Assembly: GCF_910589235.1 (NCBI RefSeq)
Contig: NW_025813626.1
Coordinates: forward strand, 16,967 to 80,966
From: Vespa crabro
Lineage: Eukaryota > Arthropoda > Insecta > Hymenoptera > Vespidae
Length of the DNA stretch: 64,000 bases
Reading direction: 5' to 3'
This document shows positions 25,238-40,242 of the stretch, one piece after another. The notes under the pieces were generated by a model. That model was given only the letters and a program-made list of their open reading frames with translations, was not told where the DNA came from and searched no databases. The translations under genes were made by a program, and so were the position numbers. Every line of letters starts with the position of its first letter. Positions within the stretch are counted from its first letter, which is position 1.

Positions 25238-28200
25238 TTGCATTTCATAAGATCAAACATCTATTTTATATTGGAATCAAAGTTTTTAACATTCTTTCAT
25301 ATCGTATATACGATTTTTCGCGCATATACGCGTATCGTCGAAAAACGAAAACTTGAAATCTCGTTCAATTACAATGATTTTATATTCTATCGATGCAGAA
25401 TAAAGAATATAACAAGAATAAAACGTTTTTACTATGTTTAAATACGCGTTTTCATATGATAATTGTCGAAAAACGTAATCGACATACGCGAATTTCGGTA
25501 TATGCGAAGATAAAATCGTGAAATCTTTAATAATACTTGTGCCACAGTTAGAAAAATGTTACCAATCGATTCAGAACAGTGCATTTCATAAGATCAAACA
25601 TCTATTTTATATTGGAATCAAAGTTTTTAACATTCTTTCATATCGTATATACGATTTTTCGCTCATATACGCGTATCGTCGAAAAACGAAAACTTGAAAT
25701 CTCGTTCAATTTCAATGATTTTATATTCTATCGATGCAGAATAAAGAATATAACAAGAATATAACGTTTTTACTATGTTTAAATACGCGTTTTCATATGA
25801 TAATTGTCGAAAAACGTAATCGACATACGCGAATTTCGGTATATGCGAAGATAAAATCGTGAAATCTTTAATAATACTTGTGCCACAGTTAGAAAAATGT
25901 TACCAATCGATTCAGAACATTGCATTTCATAAGATCAAACATCTATTTTATATTGGAATCAAAGTTTTTAACATTCTTTCATATCGTATATACGATTTTT
26001 CGCTCATATACGCGTATCGTCGAAAAACGAAAACTTGAAATCTCGTTCAATTTCAATGATTTTATATTCTATCGATGCAGAATAAAGAATATAACAAGAA
26101 TATAACGTTTTTACTATGTTTAAATACGCGTTTTCATATGATAATTGTCGAAAAACGTAATCGACATACGCGAATTTCGGTATATGCGAAGATAAAATCG
26201 TGAAATCTTTAATAATACTTGTGCCACAGTTAGAAAAATGTTACCAATCGATTTAGAACATTGCATTTCATAAGATCAAACATCTATTTTATATTGAATT
26301 CAAAGTTTTTAACATTCTTTCATATCGTATATACGATTTTTCGCTCATATACGCGTATCGTCGAAAAACGAAAACTTGAAATCTCGTTCAATTTCAATGA
26401 TTTTATATTCTATCGATGCAGAATAAAGAATATAACAAGAATATAACGTTTTTACTATGTTTAAATACGCGTTTTCATATGATAATTGTCGAAAAACATA
26501 ATCGACATACGCGAATTTCGGTATATGCGAAGATAAAATCGTGAAATCTTTAATAATACTTGTGCCACAGTTAGAAAAATGTTACCAATCGATTCAGAAC
26601 ATTGCATTTCATAAGATCAAACATCTATTTTATATTGGAATCAAAGTTTTTAACATTCTTTCATATCGTATATACGATTTTTCGCTCATATACGCGTATC
26701 GTCGAAAAACGAAAACTTGACATCTCGTACAATTTCAATGATTTTATATTCTATCGATGCAGAATAAAGAATATAACAAGAATATAACGTTTTTACTATG
26801 TTTAAATACGCGTTTTCATATGATAATTGTCGAAAAACGTAATCGACATACGCGAATTTCGGTATATGCGAAGATAAAATCGTGAAATCTTTAATAATAC
26901 TTGTGCCACAGTTAGAAAAATGTTACCAATCGATTCAGAACAGTGCATTTCATAAGATCAAACATCTATTTTATATTGGAATCAAAGTTTTTAACATTCT
27001 TTCATATCGTATATACGATTTTTCGCTCATATACGCGTATCGTCGAAAAACGAAAACTTGAAATCTCGTTCAATTTCAATGATTTTATATTCTATCGATG
27101 CAGAATAAAGAATATAACAAGAATATAACGTTTTTACTATGTTTAAATACGCGTTTTCATATGATAATTGTCGAAAAACGTAATCGACATACGCGAATTT
27201 CGGTATATGCGAAGATAAAATCGTGAAATCTTTAATAATACTTGTGCCACAGTTAGAAAAATGTTACCAATCGATTCAGAACATTGCATTTCATAAGATC
27301 AAACATCTATTTTATATTGGAATCAAAGTTTTTAACATTCTTTCATATCGTATATACGATTTTTCGCTCATATACGCGAATCGTCGAAAAACGAAAACTT
27401 GAAATCTCGTTCAATTTCAATGATTTTATATTCTATCGATGCAGAATAAAGAATATAACAAGAATATAACGTTTTTACTATGTTTAAATACGCGTTTTCA
27501 TATGATAATTGTCGAAAAACGTAATCGACATACGCGAATTTCGGTATATGCGAAGATAAAATCGTGAAATCTTTAATAATACTTGTGCCACAGTTAGAAA
27601 AATGTTACCAATCGATTCAGAACATTGCATTTCATAAGATCAAACATCTATTTTATATTGGAATCAAAGTTTTTAACATTCTTTCATATCGTAAATACGA
27701 TTTTTCGCTCATATACGCGTATCGTCGAAAAACGAAAACTTGAAATCTCGTTCAATTTCAATGATTTTATATTCTATCGATGCAGAATAAAGAATATAAC
27801 AAGAATATAACGTTTTTACTATGTTTAAATACGCGTTTTCATATGATAATTGTCGAAAAACGTAATCGACATACGCGAATTTCGGTATATGCGAAGATAA
27901 AATCGTGAAATCTTTAATAATACTTGTGCCACAGTTAGAAAAATGTTACCAATCGATTCAGAACATTGCATTTCATAAGATCAAACATCTATTTTATATT
28001 GGAATCAAAGTTTTTAACATTCTTTCATATCGTATATACGATTTTTCGCTCATATACGCGTATCGTCGAAAAACGAAAACTTGAAATCTCGTTCAATTTC
28101 AATGATTTTATATTCTATCGATGCAGAATAAAGAATATAACAAGAATATAACGTTTTTACTATGTTTAAATACGCGTTTTCATATGATAATTGTCGAAAA

Positions 28201-29669
28201 ACGTAATCGACATACGCGAATTTCGGTATATGCGAAGATAAAATCGTGAAATCTTTAATAATACTTGTGCCACAGTTAGAAAAATGTTACCAATCGATTC
28301 AGAACATTGCATTTCATAAGATCAAACATCTATTTTATATTGGAATCAAAGTTTTTAACATTCTTTCATATCGTAAATACGATTTTTCGCTCATATACGC
28401 GTATCGTCGAAAAACGAAAACTTGAAATCTCGTTCAATTTCAATGATTTTATATTCTATCGATGCAGAATAAAGAATATAACAAGAATATAACGTTTTTA
28501 CTATGTTTAAATACGCGTTTTCATATGATAATTGTCGAAAAACCTAATCGACATACGCGAATTTCGGTATATGCGAAGATAAAATCGTGAAATCTTTAAT
28601 AATACTTGTGCCACAGTTAGAAAAATGTTACCAATCGATTCAGAACATTGCATTTCATAAGATCAAACATCTATTTTATATTGGAATCAAAGTTTTTAAC
28701 ATTCTTTCATATCGTATATACGATTTTTCGCTCATATACGCGTATCGTCGAAAAACGAAAACTTGAAATCTCGTTCAATTTCAATGATTTTATATTCTAT
28801 CGATGCAGAATAAAGAATATAACAAGAATATAACGTTTTTACTATGTTTAAATACGCGTTTTCATATGATAATTGTCGAAAAACGTAATCGACATACGCG
28901 AATTTCGGTATATGCGAAGATAAAATCGTGAAATCTTTAATAATACTTGTGCCACAGTTAGAAAAATGTTACCAATCGATTCAGAACATTGCATTAAATA
29001 AGATCAAACATCTATTTTATATTGGAATCAAAGTTTTTAACATTCTTTCATATCGTATATACGATTTTTCGCTCATATACGCGTATCGTCGAAAAACGAA
29101 AACTTGAAATCTCGTTCAATTTCAATGATTTTATATTCTATCGATGCAGAATAAAGAATATAACAAGAATATAACGTTTTTACTATGTTTAAATACGCGT
29201 TTTCATATGATAATTGTCGAAAAACATAATCGACATACGCGAATTTCGGTATATGCGAAGATAAAATCGTGAAATCTTTAATAATACTTGTGCCACAGTT
29301 AGAAAAATGTTACCAATCGATTCAGAACATTGCATTTCATAAGATCAAACATCTATTTTATATTGGAATCAAAGTTTTTAACATTCTTTCATATCGTATA
29401 TACGATTTTTCGCTCATATACGCGTATCGTCGAAAAACGAAAACTTGAAATCTCGTTCAATTTCAATGATTTTATATTCTATCGATGCAGAATAAAGAAT
29501 ATAACAAGAAAATAACGTTTTTACTATGTTTAAATACGCGTTTTCATATGATAATTGTCAAAAACGTAATCGACATACGCGAATTTCGGTATATGCGAAG
29601 ATAAAATCGTGAAATCTTTAATAATACTTGTGCCACAGTTAGAAAAATGTTACCAATCGATTCAGAACA
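25238..29669 (+). repeat. 11/12-mer higher-order repeat, iteration 3 (expanded, 13 monomers)
   Basis: It begins with TTTTTCGCGCATA plus AGAATAAAACG (25238) and follows iteration 1 through AACAGTGC (25579), GAATTC (26261) and TTGACATCTCG (26602). It then departs: instead of the TTTTTCCCTC monomer there are two GTAAATACG monomers, 27625 and 28307, spaced by 682 bp. It regains AACATAATCG (28989) and AGAAAATAACG (29330). The monomer at 28989 has GCATTAAATAAG, which removes the usual CATTTCAT. Confidence 0.75.
29555..29566 (+). other. One-base deletion (340-bp monomer)
   Basis: TTGTCAAAAACG replaces TTGTCGAAAAACG; the G of the CpG is missing. The left arm of the TGTCGA/TCGACA inverted repeat is destroyed in this copy, and the array phase shifts by a further -1. 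Confidence 0.85.
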
Positions 29670-32056
29670 TTGCATTTCATAAGATCAAACATCTATTTTA
29701 TATTGAATTCAAAGTTTTTAACATTCTTTCATATCGTATATACGATTTTTCGCTCATATACGCGTATCGTCGAAAAACGAAAACTTGAAATCTCGTTCAA
29801 TTTCAATGATTTTATATTCTATCGATGCAGAATAAAGAATATAACAAGAATATAACGTTTTTACTATGTTTAAATACGCGTTTTCATATGATAATTGTCG
29901 AAAAACGTAATCGACATACGCGAATTTCGGTATATGCGAAGATAAAATCGTGAAATCTTTAATAATACTTGTGCCACAGTTAGAAAAATGTTACCAATCA
30001 ATTCAGAACATTGCATTTCATAAGATCAAACATCTATTTTATATTGGAATCAAAGTTTTTAACATTCTTTCATATCGTATATACGATTTTTCGCTCATAT
30101 ACGCGTATCGTCGAAAAACGAAAACTTGAAATCTCGTTCAATTTCAATGATTTTATATTCTATCGATGCAGAATAAAGAATATAACAAGAATATAACGTT
30201 TTTACTATGTTTAAATACGCGTTTTCATATGATAATTGTCGAAAAACGTAATCGACATACGCGAATTTCGGTATATGCGAAGATAAAATCGTGAAATCTT
30301 TAATAATACTTGTGCCACAGTTAGAAAAATGTTACCAATCGATTCATAACAGTGCATTTCATAAGATCAAACATCTATTTTATATTGGAATCAAAGTTTT
30401 TAACATTCTTTCATATCGTATATACGATTTTTCGCTCATATACGCGTATCGTCGAAAAACGAAAACTTGAAATCTCGTTCAATTTCAATGATTTTATATT
30501 CTATCGATGCAGAATAAAGAATATAACAAGAATATAACGTTTTTACTATGTTTAAATACGCGTTTTCATATGATAATTGTCGAAAAACGTAATCGACATA
30601 CGCGAATTTCGGTATATGCGAAGATAAAATCGTGAAATCTTTAATAATACTTGTGCCACAGTTAGAAAAATGTTACCAATCGATTCAGAACATTGCATTT
30701 CATAAGATCAAACATCTATTTTATATTGGAATCAAAGTTTTTAACATTCTTTCATATCGTATATACGATTTTTCGCTCATATACGCGTATCGTCGAAAAA
30801 CGAAAACTTGAAATCTCGTTCAATTTCAATGATTTTATATTCTATCGGTGCAGAATAAAGAATATAACAAGAATATAACGTTTTTACTATGTTTAAATAC
30901 GCGTTTTCATATGATAATTGTCGAAAAACGTAATCGACATACGCGAATTTCGGTATATGCGAAGATAAAATCGTGAAATCTTTAATAATACTTGTGCCAC
31001 AGTTGGAAAAATGTTACCAATCGATTCAGAACATTGCATTTCATAAGATCAAACATCTATTTTATATTGAATTCAAAGTTTTTAACATTCTTTCATATCG
31101 TATATACGATTTTTCGCTCATATACACGTATCGTCGAAAAACGAAAACTTGAAATCTCGTTCAATTTCAATGATTTTATATTCTATCGATGCAGAATAAA
31201 GAATATAACAAGAATATAACGTTTTTACTATGTTTAAATACGCGTTTTCATATGATAATTGTCGAAAAACGTAATCGACATACGCGAATTTCGGTATATG
31301 CGAAGATAAAATCGTGAAATCTTTAATAATACTTGTGCCACAGTTAGAAAAATGTTACCAATCGATTCAGAACATTGCATTTCATAAGATCAAACATCTA
31401 TTTTATATTGGAATCAAAGTTTTTAACATTCTTTCATATCGTATATAAGATTTTTCGCTCATATACGCGTATCGTCGAAAAACGAAAACTTGAAATCTCG
31501 TTCAATTTCAATGATTTTATATTCTATCGATGCAGAATAAAGAATATAACAAGAATATAACGTTTTTACTATGTTTAAATACGCGTTTTCATATGATAAT
31601 TGTCGAAAAACGTAATCGACATACGCGAATTTCGGTATATGAGAAGATAAAATCGTGAAATCTTTAATAATACTTGTGCCACAGTTAGAAAAATGTTACC
31701 AATCGATTCAGAACATTGCATTTCATAAGATCAAACATCTATTTTATATTGGAATCAAAGTTTTTAACATTCTTTCATATCGTATATACGATTTTTCGCT
31801 CATATAAGCGTATCGTCGAAAAACGAAAACTTGAAATCTCGTTCAATTTCAATGATTTTATATTCTATCGATGCAGAATAAAGAATATAACAAGAATATA
31901 ACGTTTTTACTATGTTTAAATACGCGTTTTCATATGATAATTGTCGAAAAACGTAATAGACATACGCGAATTTCGGTATATGCGAAGATAAAATCGTGAA
32001 ATCTTTAATAATACTTGTGCCACAGTTAGAAAAATGTTACCAATCGATTCAGAACA
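29670..32056 (+). repeat. Transitional monomers between HOR domains
   Basis: Seven monomers carry mostly private changes: GAATTC copies at 29670 and 31034, ACCAATCAATTC near 29996, ATTCATAACAGTG near 30343, ATCGGTGCAG near 30845, CAGTTGGAAAAATG near 31002, ATATACACG near 31122, TATAAGATT near 31445, ATGAGAAG near 31640, CATATAAGCG near 31802, and GTAATAGAC near 31955. No repeated order of markers is evident here. Confidence 0.7.
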
Positions 32057-35000
32057 TTGCATTTCATAAGATCAAACATCTATTTTATATTGGAATCAAA
32101 GTTTTTAACATTCTTTCATATCGTATATACGATTTTTTGCTCATATACGCGTATCGTCGAAAAACGAAAACTTGAAATCTCGTTCAATTTCAATGATTTT
32201 ATATTCTATCGATGCAGAATAAAGAATATAACAAGAATATAACGTTTTTACTATGTTTAAATACGCGTTTTCATATGATAATTGTCGAAAAACGTAATCG
32301 ACATACGCGAATTTCGGTATATGCGAAGATAAAATCGTGAAATCTTTAATAATACTTGTGCCACAGTTAGAAAAATGTTACCAATCGATTCAGAACATTG
32401 CATTTCATAAGATCAAACATCTATTTTATATTGGAATCAAAGTTTTTAACATTCTTTCATATCGTATATACGATTTTTCGCTCATATACGCGTATCGTCG
32501 AAAAACGAAAACTTGAAATGTCGTTCAATTTCAATGATTTTATATTCTATCGATGCAGAATAAAGAATATAACAAGAATATAACGTTTTTACTATGTTTA
32601 AATACGCGTTTTCATATGATAATTGTCGAAAAACGTAATCGACATACGCGAATTTCGGTATATGCGAAGATAAAATCGTGAAATCTTTAATAATACTTGT
32701 GCCACAGTTAGAAAAATGTTACCAATCGATTCAGAACATTGCATTTCATAAGATCAAACATCTATTTTATATTGGAATCAAAGTTTTTAACGTTCTTTCA
32801 TATCGTATATACAATTTTTCGCTCATATACGCGTATCGTCGAAAAACGAAAACTTGAAATCTCGTTCAATTTCAATGATTTTATATTCTATCGATGCAGA
32901 ATAAAGAATATAATAAGAATATAACGTTTTTACTATGTTTAAATACGCGTTTTCATATGATAATTGTCGAAAAACGTAATCGACATACGCGAATTTTGGT
33001 ATATGCGAAGATAAAATCGTGAAATCTTTAATAATACTTGTGCCACAGTTAGAAAAATGTTACCAATCGATTCAGAACATTGCATTTCATAAGATCAAAC
33101 ATCTATTTTATATTGGAATCAAAGTTTTTAACATTCTTTCATATCGTATATACGATTTTTCGCTCATATACGCGTTGCGTCGAAAAACGAAAACTTGAAA
33201 TCTCGTTCAATTTCAATGATTTTATATTCTATCGATGCAGAATAAAGAATATAACAAGAATATAACGTTTTTACTATGTTTAAATACGCGTTTTCATATG
33301 ATAATTGTCGAAAAACGTAATCGACATACGCGAATTTCGGTATATGCGAAGATAAAATCGTGAAATCCTTAATAATACTTGTGCCACAGTTAGAAAAATG
33401 TTACCAATCGATTCAGAACATTGCATTTCATAAGATCAAACATCTATTTTATATTGAATTCAAAGTTTTTAACATTCTTTCATATCGTATATACGATTTT
33501 TCGCTCATATACGCGTATCGTCGAAAAACGAAAACTTGAAATCTCGTTCAATTTCAATGATTTTTTATTCTATCGATGCAGAATAAAGAATATAACAAGA
33601 ATATAACGTTTTTACTATGTTTAAATACGCGTTTTCATATGATAATTGTCGAAAAACGTAATCGACATACGCGAATTTCGGTATATGCGAAGATAAAATC
33701 GTGAAATCTTTAATAATACTTGTGCCACAGTTAGAAAAATGTTACCAATCGATTCAGAACATTGCATTTCATAAGATCAAACATCTATTTTATATTGGAA
33801 TCAAAGTTTTTAACATTCTTTCATATCGTATATACGATTTTTCGCTCATATACGCGTATCGTCGAAAAACGAAAACTTGAAATCTCGTTCAATTTCAATG
33901 ATTTTATATTCTGTCGATGCAGAATAAAGAATATAACAAGAATATAACGTTTTTACTATGTTTAAATACGCGTTTTTCATATGATAATTGTCGAAAAAAC
34001 GTAATCGACATACGCGAATTTCGGTATATGCGAAGATAAAATCGTGAAATCTTTAATAATACTTGTGCCACAGTTAGAAAAATGTTACCAATCGATTCAG
34101 AACATTGCATTTCATAAGATCAAACATCTATTTTATATTGGAATCAAAGTTTTTAACATTCTTTCATATCGTATATACGATTTTTCGCTCATATACGCGT
34201 ATCGTCGAAAAACGAAAACTTGAAATCTCGTTCAATTTCAATGATTTTATATTCTATCGATGCAGAATAAAGAATATAACAAGAATATAACGTTTTTACT
34301 ATGTTTAAATACGCGTTTTCATATGATACTTGTCGAAAAACGTAATCGACATACGCGAATTTCGGTATATGAGAAGATAAAATAGTGAAATCTTTAATAA
34401 TACTTGTGCCACAGTTAGAAAAATGTTACCAATCGATTCAGAACATTGCATTTCATAAGATCAAACATCTATTTTATATTGGAATCAAAGTTTTTAACAT
34501 TCTTTCATATCGTATATACGATTTTTCGCTCATATACGCGTATCGTCGAAAAACGAAAACTTGAAATGTCGTTCAATTTCAATGATTTTATATTCTATCG
34601 ATGCAGAATAAAGAATATAACAAGAATATAACGTTTTTACTATGTTTAAATACGCGTTTTCATATGATAATTGTCGAAAAACGTAATCGACATACGCGAA
34701 TTTCGGTATATGCGAAGATAAAATCGTGAAATCTTTAATAATACTTGTGCCACAGTAAGAAAAATGTTACCAATCGATTCAGAACAGTGCATTTCATAAG
34801 ATCAAACATCTATTTTATATTGGAATCAAAGTTTTTAACGTTCTTTCATATCGTATATACGATTTTTCGCTCATATACGCGTATCGTCGAAAAACGAAAA
34901 CTTGAAATCTCGTTCAATTTCAATGATTTTATATTCTATCGATGCAGAATAAAGAATATAACAAGAATATAACGTTTTTACTATGTTTAAATACGCGTTT

Positions 35001-36491
35001 TCATATGATAATTGTCGAAAAACGTAATCGACATACGCGAATTTCGGTATATGCGAAGATAAAATCGTGAAATCTTTAATAATACTTGTGCCACAGTAAG
35101 AAAAATGTTACCAATCGATTCAGAACATTGCATTTCATAAGATCAAACATCTATTTTATATTGGAATCAAAGTTTTTAACATTCTTTCATATCGTACATA
35201 CGATTTTTCGCTCATATACGCGTATCGTCGAAAAACGAAAACTTGAAATCTCGTTCAATTTCAATGATTTTATATTCTATCGATGCAGAATAAAGAATAT
35301 GACAAGAATATAACGTTTTTACTATGTTTAAATACGCGTTTTCATATGATAATTGTCGGAAAACGTAATCGACATACGCGAATTTCGGTATATGCGAAGA
35401 TAAAATCGTGAAATCTTTAATAATACTTGTGCCACAGTTAGAAAAATGTTACCAATCGATTCAGAACATTGCATTTCATAAGATCAAACATCTATTTTAT
35501 ATTGGAATCAAAGTTTTTAACGTTCTTTCATATCGTATATACAATTTTTCGCTCATATACGAGTATCGTCGAAAAACGAAAACTTGAAATCTCGTTCAAT
35601 TTCAATGATTTTATATTCTATCGATGCAGAATAAAGAATATAATAAGAATATAACGTTTTTACTATGTTTAAATACGCGTTTTCATATGATAATTGTCGA
35701 AAAACGTAATCGACATACGCGAATTTTGGTATATGCGAAGATAAAATCGTGAAATCTTTAATAATACTTGTGCCACAGTTAGAAAAATGTTACCAATCGA
35801 TTCAGAACATTGCATTTCATAAGATCAAACATCTATTTTATATTGGAATCAAAGTTTTTAACATTCTTTCATATCGTATATACGATTTTTCGCTCATATA
35901 CGCGTTGCGTCGAAAAACGAAAACTTGAAATCTCGTTCAATTTCAATGATTTTATATTCTATCGATGCAGAATAAAGAATATAACAAGAATATAACGTTT
36001 TTACTATGTTTAAATACGCGTTTTCATATGATAATTGTCGAAAAACGTAATCGACATACGCGAATTTCGGTATATGCGAAGATAAAATCGTGAAATCTTT
36101 AATAATACTTGTGCCACAGTTAGAAAAATGTTACCAATCGATTCAGAACATTGCATTTCATAAGATCAAACATCTATTTTATATTGGAATCAAAGTTTTT
36201 AACATTCTTTCATATCGTATATACGATTTTTCGCTCATATACGCGTATCGTCGAAAAACGAAAACTTGAAATCTCGTTCAATTTCAATGATTTTATATTC
36301 TATCGATGCAGAACAAAGAATATAACAAGAATATAACGTTTTTACTATGTTTAAATACGCGTTTTCATATGATAATTGTCGAAAAACGTAATCGACATAC
36401 GCGAATTTCGGTATATGCGAAGATAAAATCGTGAAATCTTTAATAATACTTGTGCCACAGTTAGAAAAATGTTACCAATCGATTCAGAACA
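32057..36491 (+). repeat. 13-mer higher-order repeat, copy 1
   Basis: The marker order is: TTTTTTGCTC (32057), GAAATGTCG (32398), a composite monomer with ACGTTCTTTC, ACAATTTTTC, AATAAGAAT and TTTTGGTA (32739), CGTTGCGTCG (33080), and GATTTTTTATTC with GAATTC (33421). GAAATGTCG returns at 34446, and the composite type returns at 35469, followed by CGTTGCGTCG (35810) and GCAGAACAAAG (36151). The first five recur 4435 bp later, which is 13 monomers plus two inserted bases. Two neighbouring monomers (34787 and 35128) share CAGTAAGAAA, a small local duplication. Confidence 0.8.
33970..34001 (+). other. Two one-base homopolymer expansions in one monomer
   Basis: The T4 run after ACGCG is T5 (33973-33977), and the A5 run after GTCG is A6 (near 33994-33999). 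This copy is 343 bp long and restores the array phase lost at 15.9 and 29.6 kb. Confidence 0.85.
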
Positions 36492-39400
36492 TTGCATTTC
36501 ATAAGATCAAACATCTATTTTATATTGGAATCAAAGTTTTTAACATTCTTTCATATCGTATATACGATTTTTTGCTCATATACGCGTATCGTCGAAAAAC
36601 GAAAACTTGAAATCTCGTTCAATTTCAATGATTTTATATTCTATCGATGCAGAATAAAGAATATAACAAGAACATAACGTTTTTACTATGTTTAAATACG
36701 CGTTTTCATATGATAATTGTCGAAAAACGTAATCGACATACGCGAATTTCGGTATATGCGAAGATAAAATCGTGAAATCTTTAATAATACTTGTGCCACA
36801 GTTAGAAAAATGTTACCAATCGATTCAGAACATTGCATTTCATAAGATCAAACATCTATTTTATATTGGAATCAAAGTTTTTAACATTCTTTCATATCGT
36901 ATATACGATTTTTCGCTCATATACGCGTATCGTCGAAAAACGAAAACTTGAAATGTCGTTCAATTTCAATGATTTTATATTCTATCGATGCAGAATAAAG
37001 AATATAACAAGAATATAACGTTTTTACTATGTTTAAATACGCGTTTTCATATGATAATTGTCGAAAAACGTAATCGACATACGCGAATTTCGGTATATGC
37101 GAAGATAAAATCGTGAAATCTTTAATAATACTTGTGCCACAGTTAGAAAAATGTTACCAATCGATTCAGAACATTGCATTTCATAAGATCAAACATCTAT
37201 TTTATATTGGAATCAAAGTTTTTAACGTTCTTTCATATCGTATATACAATTTTTCGCTCATATACGCGTATCGTCGAAAAACGAAAACTTGAAATCTCGT
37301 TCAATTTCAATGATTTTATATTCTATCGATGCAGAATAAAGAATATAATAAGAATATAACGTTTTTACTATGTTTAAATACGCGTTTTCATATGATAATT
37401 GTCGAAAAACGTAATCGACATACGCGAATTTTGGTATATGCGAAGATAAAATCGTGAAATCTTTAATAATACTTGTGCCACAGTTAGAAAAATGTTACCA
37501 ATCGATTCAGAACATTGCATTTCATAAGATCAAACATCTATTTTATATTGGAATCAAAGTTTTTAACATTCTTTCATATCGTATATACGATTTTTCGCTC
37601 ATATACGCGTTGCGTCGAAAAACGAAAACTTGAAATCTCGTTCAATTTCAATGATTTTATATTCTATCGATGCAGAATAAAGAATATAACAAGAATATAA
37701 CGTTTTTACTATGTTTAAATACGCGTTTTCATATGATAATTGTCGAAAAACGTAATCGACATACGCGAATTTCGGTATATGCGAAGATAAAATCGTGAAA
37801 TCTTTAATAATACTTGTGCCACAGTTAGAAAAATGTTACCAATCGATTCAGAACATTGCATTTCATAAGATCAAACATCTATTTTATATTGGAATCAAAG
37901 TTTTTAACATTCTTTCATATCGTATATACGATTTTTCGCTCATATACGCGTATCGTCGAAAAACGAAAACTTGAAATGTCGTTCAATTTCAATGATTTTT
38001 TATTCTATCGATGCAGAATAAAGAATATAACAAGAATATAACGTTTTTACTATGTTTAAATACGCGTTTTCATATGATAATTGTCGAAAAACGTAATCGA
38101 CATACGCGAAATTCGGTATATGCGAAGATAAAATCGTGAAATCTTTAATAATACTTGTGCCACAGTTAGAAAAATGTTACCAATCGATTCAGAACATTGC
38201 ATTTCATAAGATCAAACATCTATTTTATATTGGAATCAAAGTTTTTAACATTCTTTCATATCGTATATACGATTTTTCGCTCATATACGCGTATCGTCGA
38301 AAAACGAAAACTTGAAATCTCGTTCAATTTCAATGATTTTATATTCTATCGATGCAGAACAAAGAATATAACAAGAATATAACGTTTTTACTATGTTTAA
38401 ATACGCGTTTTCATATGATAATTGTCGAAAAACGTAATCGACATACGCGAATTTCGGTATATGCGAAGATAAAATCGTGAAATCTTTAATAATACTTGTG
38501 CCACAGTTAGAAAAATGTTACCAATCGATTCAGAACATTGCATTTCATAAGATCAAACATCTATTTTATATTGGAATCAAAGTTTTTAACATTCTTTCAT
38601 ATCGTATATACGATTTTTCGCTCATATACGCGTATCGTCGAAAAACGAAAACTTGAAATCTCGTTCAATTTCAATGATTTTATATTCTATCGATGCAGAA
38701 TAAAGAATATAACAAGAATATAACGTTTTTACTATGTTTAAATACGCGTTTTCATATGATAATTGTCGAAAAACGTAATCGACATACGCGAATTTCGGTA
38801 TATGCGAAGATAAAATCGTGAAATCTTTAATAATACTTGTGCCACAGTTAGAAAAATGTTACCAATCGATTCAGAACATTGCATTTCATAAGATCAAACA
38901 TCTATTTTATATTGGAATCAAAGTTTTTAACATTCTTTCATATCGTATATACGATTTTTCGCTCATATACGCGTATCGTCGAAAAACGAAAACTTGAAAT
39001 GTCGTTCAATTTCAATGATTTTATATTCTATCGATGCAGAATAAAGAATATAACAAGAATATAACGTTTTTACTATGTTTAAATACGCGTTTTCATATGA
39101 TTATTGTCGAAAAACGTAATCGACATACGCGAATTTCGGTATATGCGAAGATAAAATAGTGAAATCTTTAATAATACTTGTGCCACAGTTAGAAAAATGT
39201 TACCAATCGATTCAGAACATTGCATTTCATAAGATCAAACATCTATTTTATATTGGAATCAAAGTTTTTAACGTTCTTTCATATCGTATATACAATTTTT
39301 CGCTCATATACGCGTATCGTCGAAAAACGAAAACTTGAAATCTCGTTCAATTTCAATGATTTTATATTCTATCGATGCAGAATAAAGAATATAATAAGAA

Positions 39401-40242
39401 TATAACGTTTTTACTATGTTTAAATACGCGTTTTCATATGATAATTGTCGAAAAACGTAATCGACATACGCGAATTTTGGTATATGCGAAGATAAAATCG
39501 TGAAATCTTTAATAATACTTGTGCCACAGTTAGAAAAATGTTACCAATCGATTCAGAACATAGCATTTCGTAAGATCAAACATCTATTTTATATTGGAAT
39601 CAAAGTTTTTAACATTCTTTCATATCGTATATACGATTTTTCGCTCATATACGCGTTTCGTCGAAAAACGAAAACTTGAAATCTCGTTCAATTTCAATGA
39701 TTTTATATTCTATCGATGCAGAATAAAGAATATAACAAGAATATAACGTTTTTACTATGTTTAAATACGCGTTTTCATATGATAATTGTCGGAAAACGTA
39801 ATCGACATACGCGAATTTCGGTATATGCGAAGATAAAATCGTGAAATCTTTAATAATACTTGTGCCGCAGTTAGAAAAATGCTACCAATCGATTCAGAAC
39901 ATTGCATTTCATAAGATCAAACATCTATTTTATATTGGAATCAAAGTTTTTAACATTCTTTCATATCGTATATACGATTTTTCGCTTATATACGCGTATC
40001 GTCGAAAAACGAAAACTTGAAATCTCGTTCAATTTCAATGATTTTATATTCTATCGATGCAGAATAAAGAATATAACAAGAATATAACGTTTTTACTATG
40101 TTTAAATACGCGTTTTCATATGATAATTTTCGAAAAACGTAATCGACATACGCGAATTTCGGTATATGCGAAGATAAAATCGTGAAATCTTTAATAATAC
40201 TTGTGCCACAGTTAGAAAAATGTTACCAATCGATTCAGAACA
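36492..40242 (+). repeat. 13-mer higher-order repeat, copy 2 (partial)
   Basis: This block follows copy 1: TTTTTTGCTC (36492), GAAATGTCG (36833), the composite monomer (37174), CGTTGCGTCG (37515), GATTTTTTATTC (37856, here with GAAATGTCG rather than GAATTC), GCAGAACAAAG (38197), plain, and GAAATGTCG (38879). The composite type follows directly (39220) where copy 1 has two extra monomers. The end is marked by two degenerate copies at 39561 and 39902, after which the markers stop. Confidence 0.8.

Noticed and set aside
30992..31219. Longer versions (67-75 codons) of the same frame, also at 17395, 21146, 34745 and 35086
   Set aside because: They arise from single substitutions that remove the stop (AGAATAAAACG) or open an upstream GTG start; there is no new conserved sequence.
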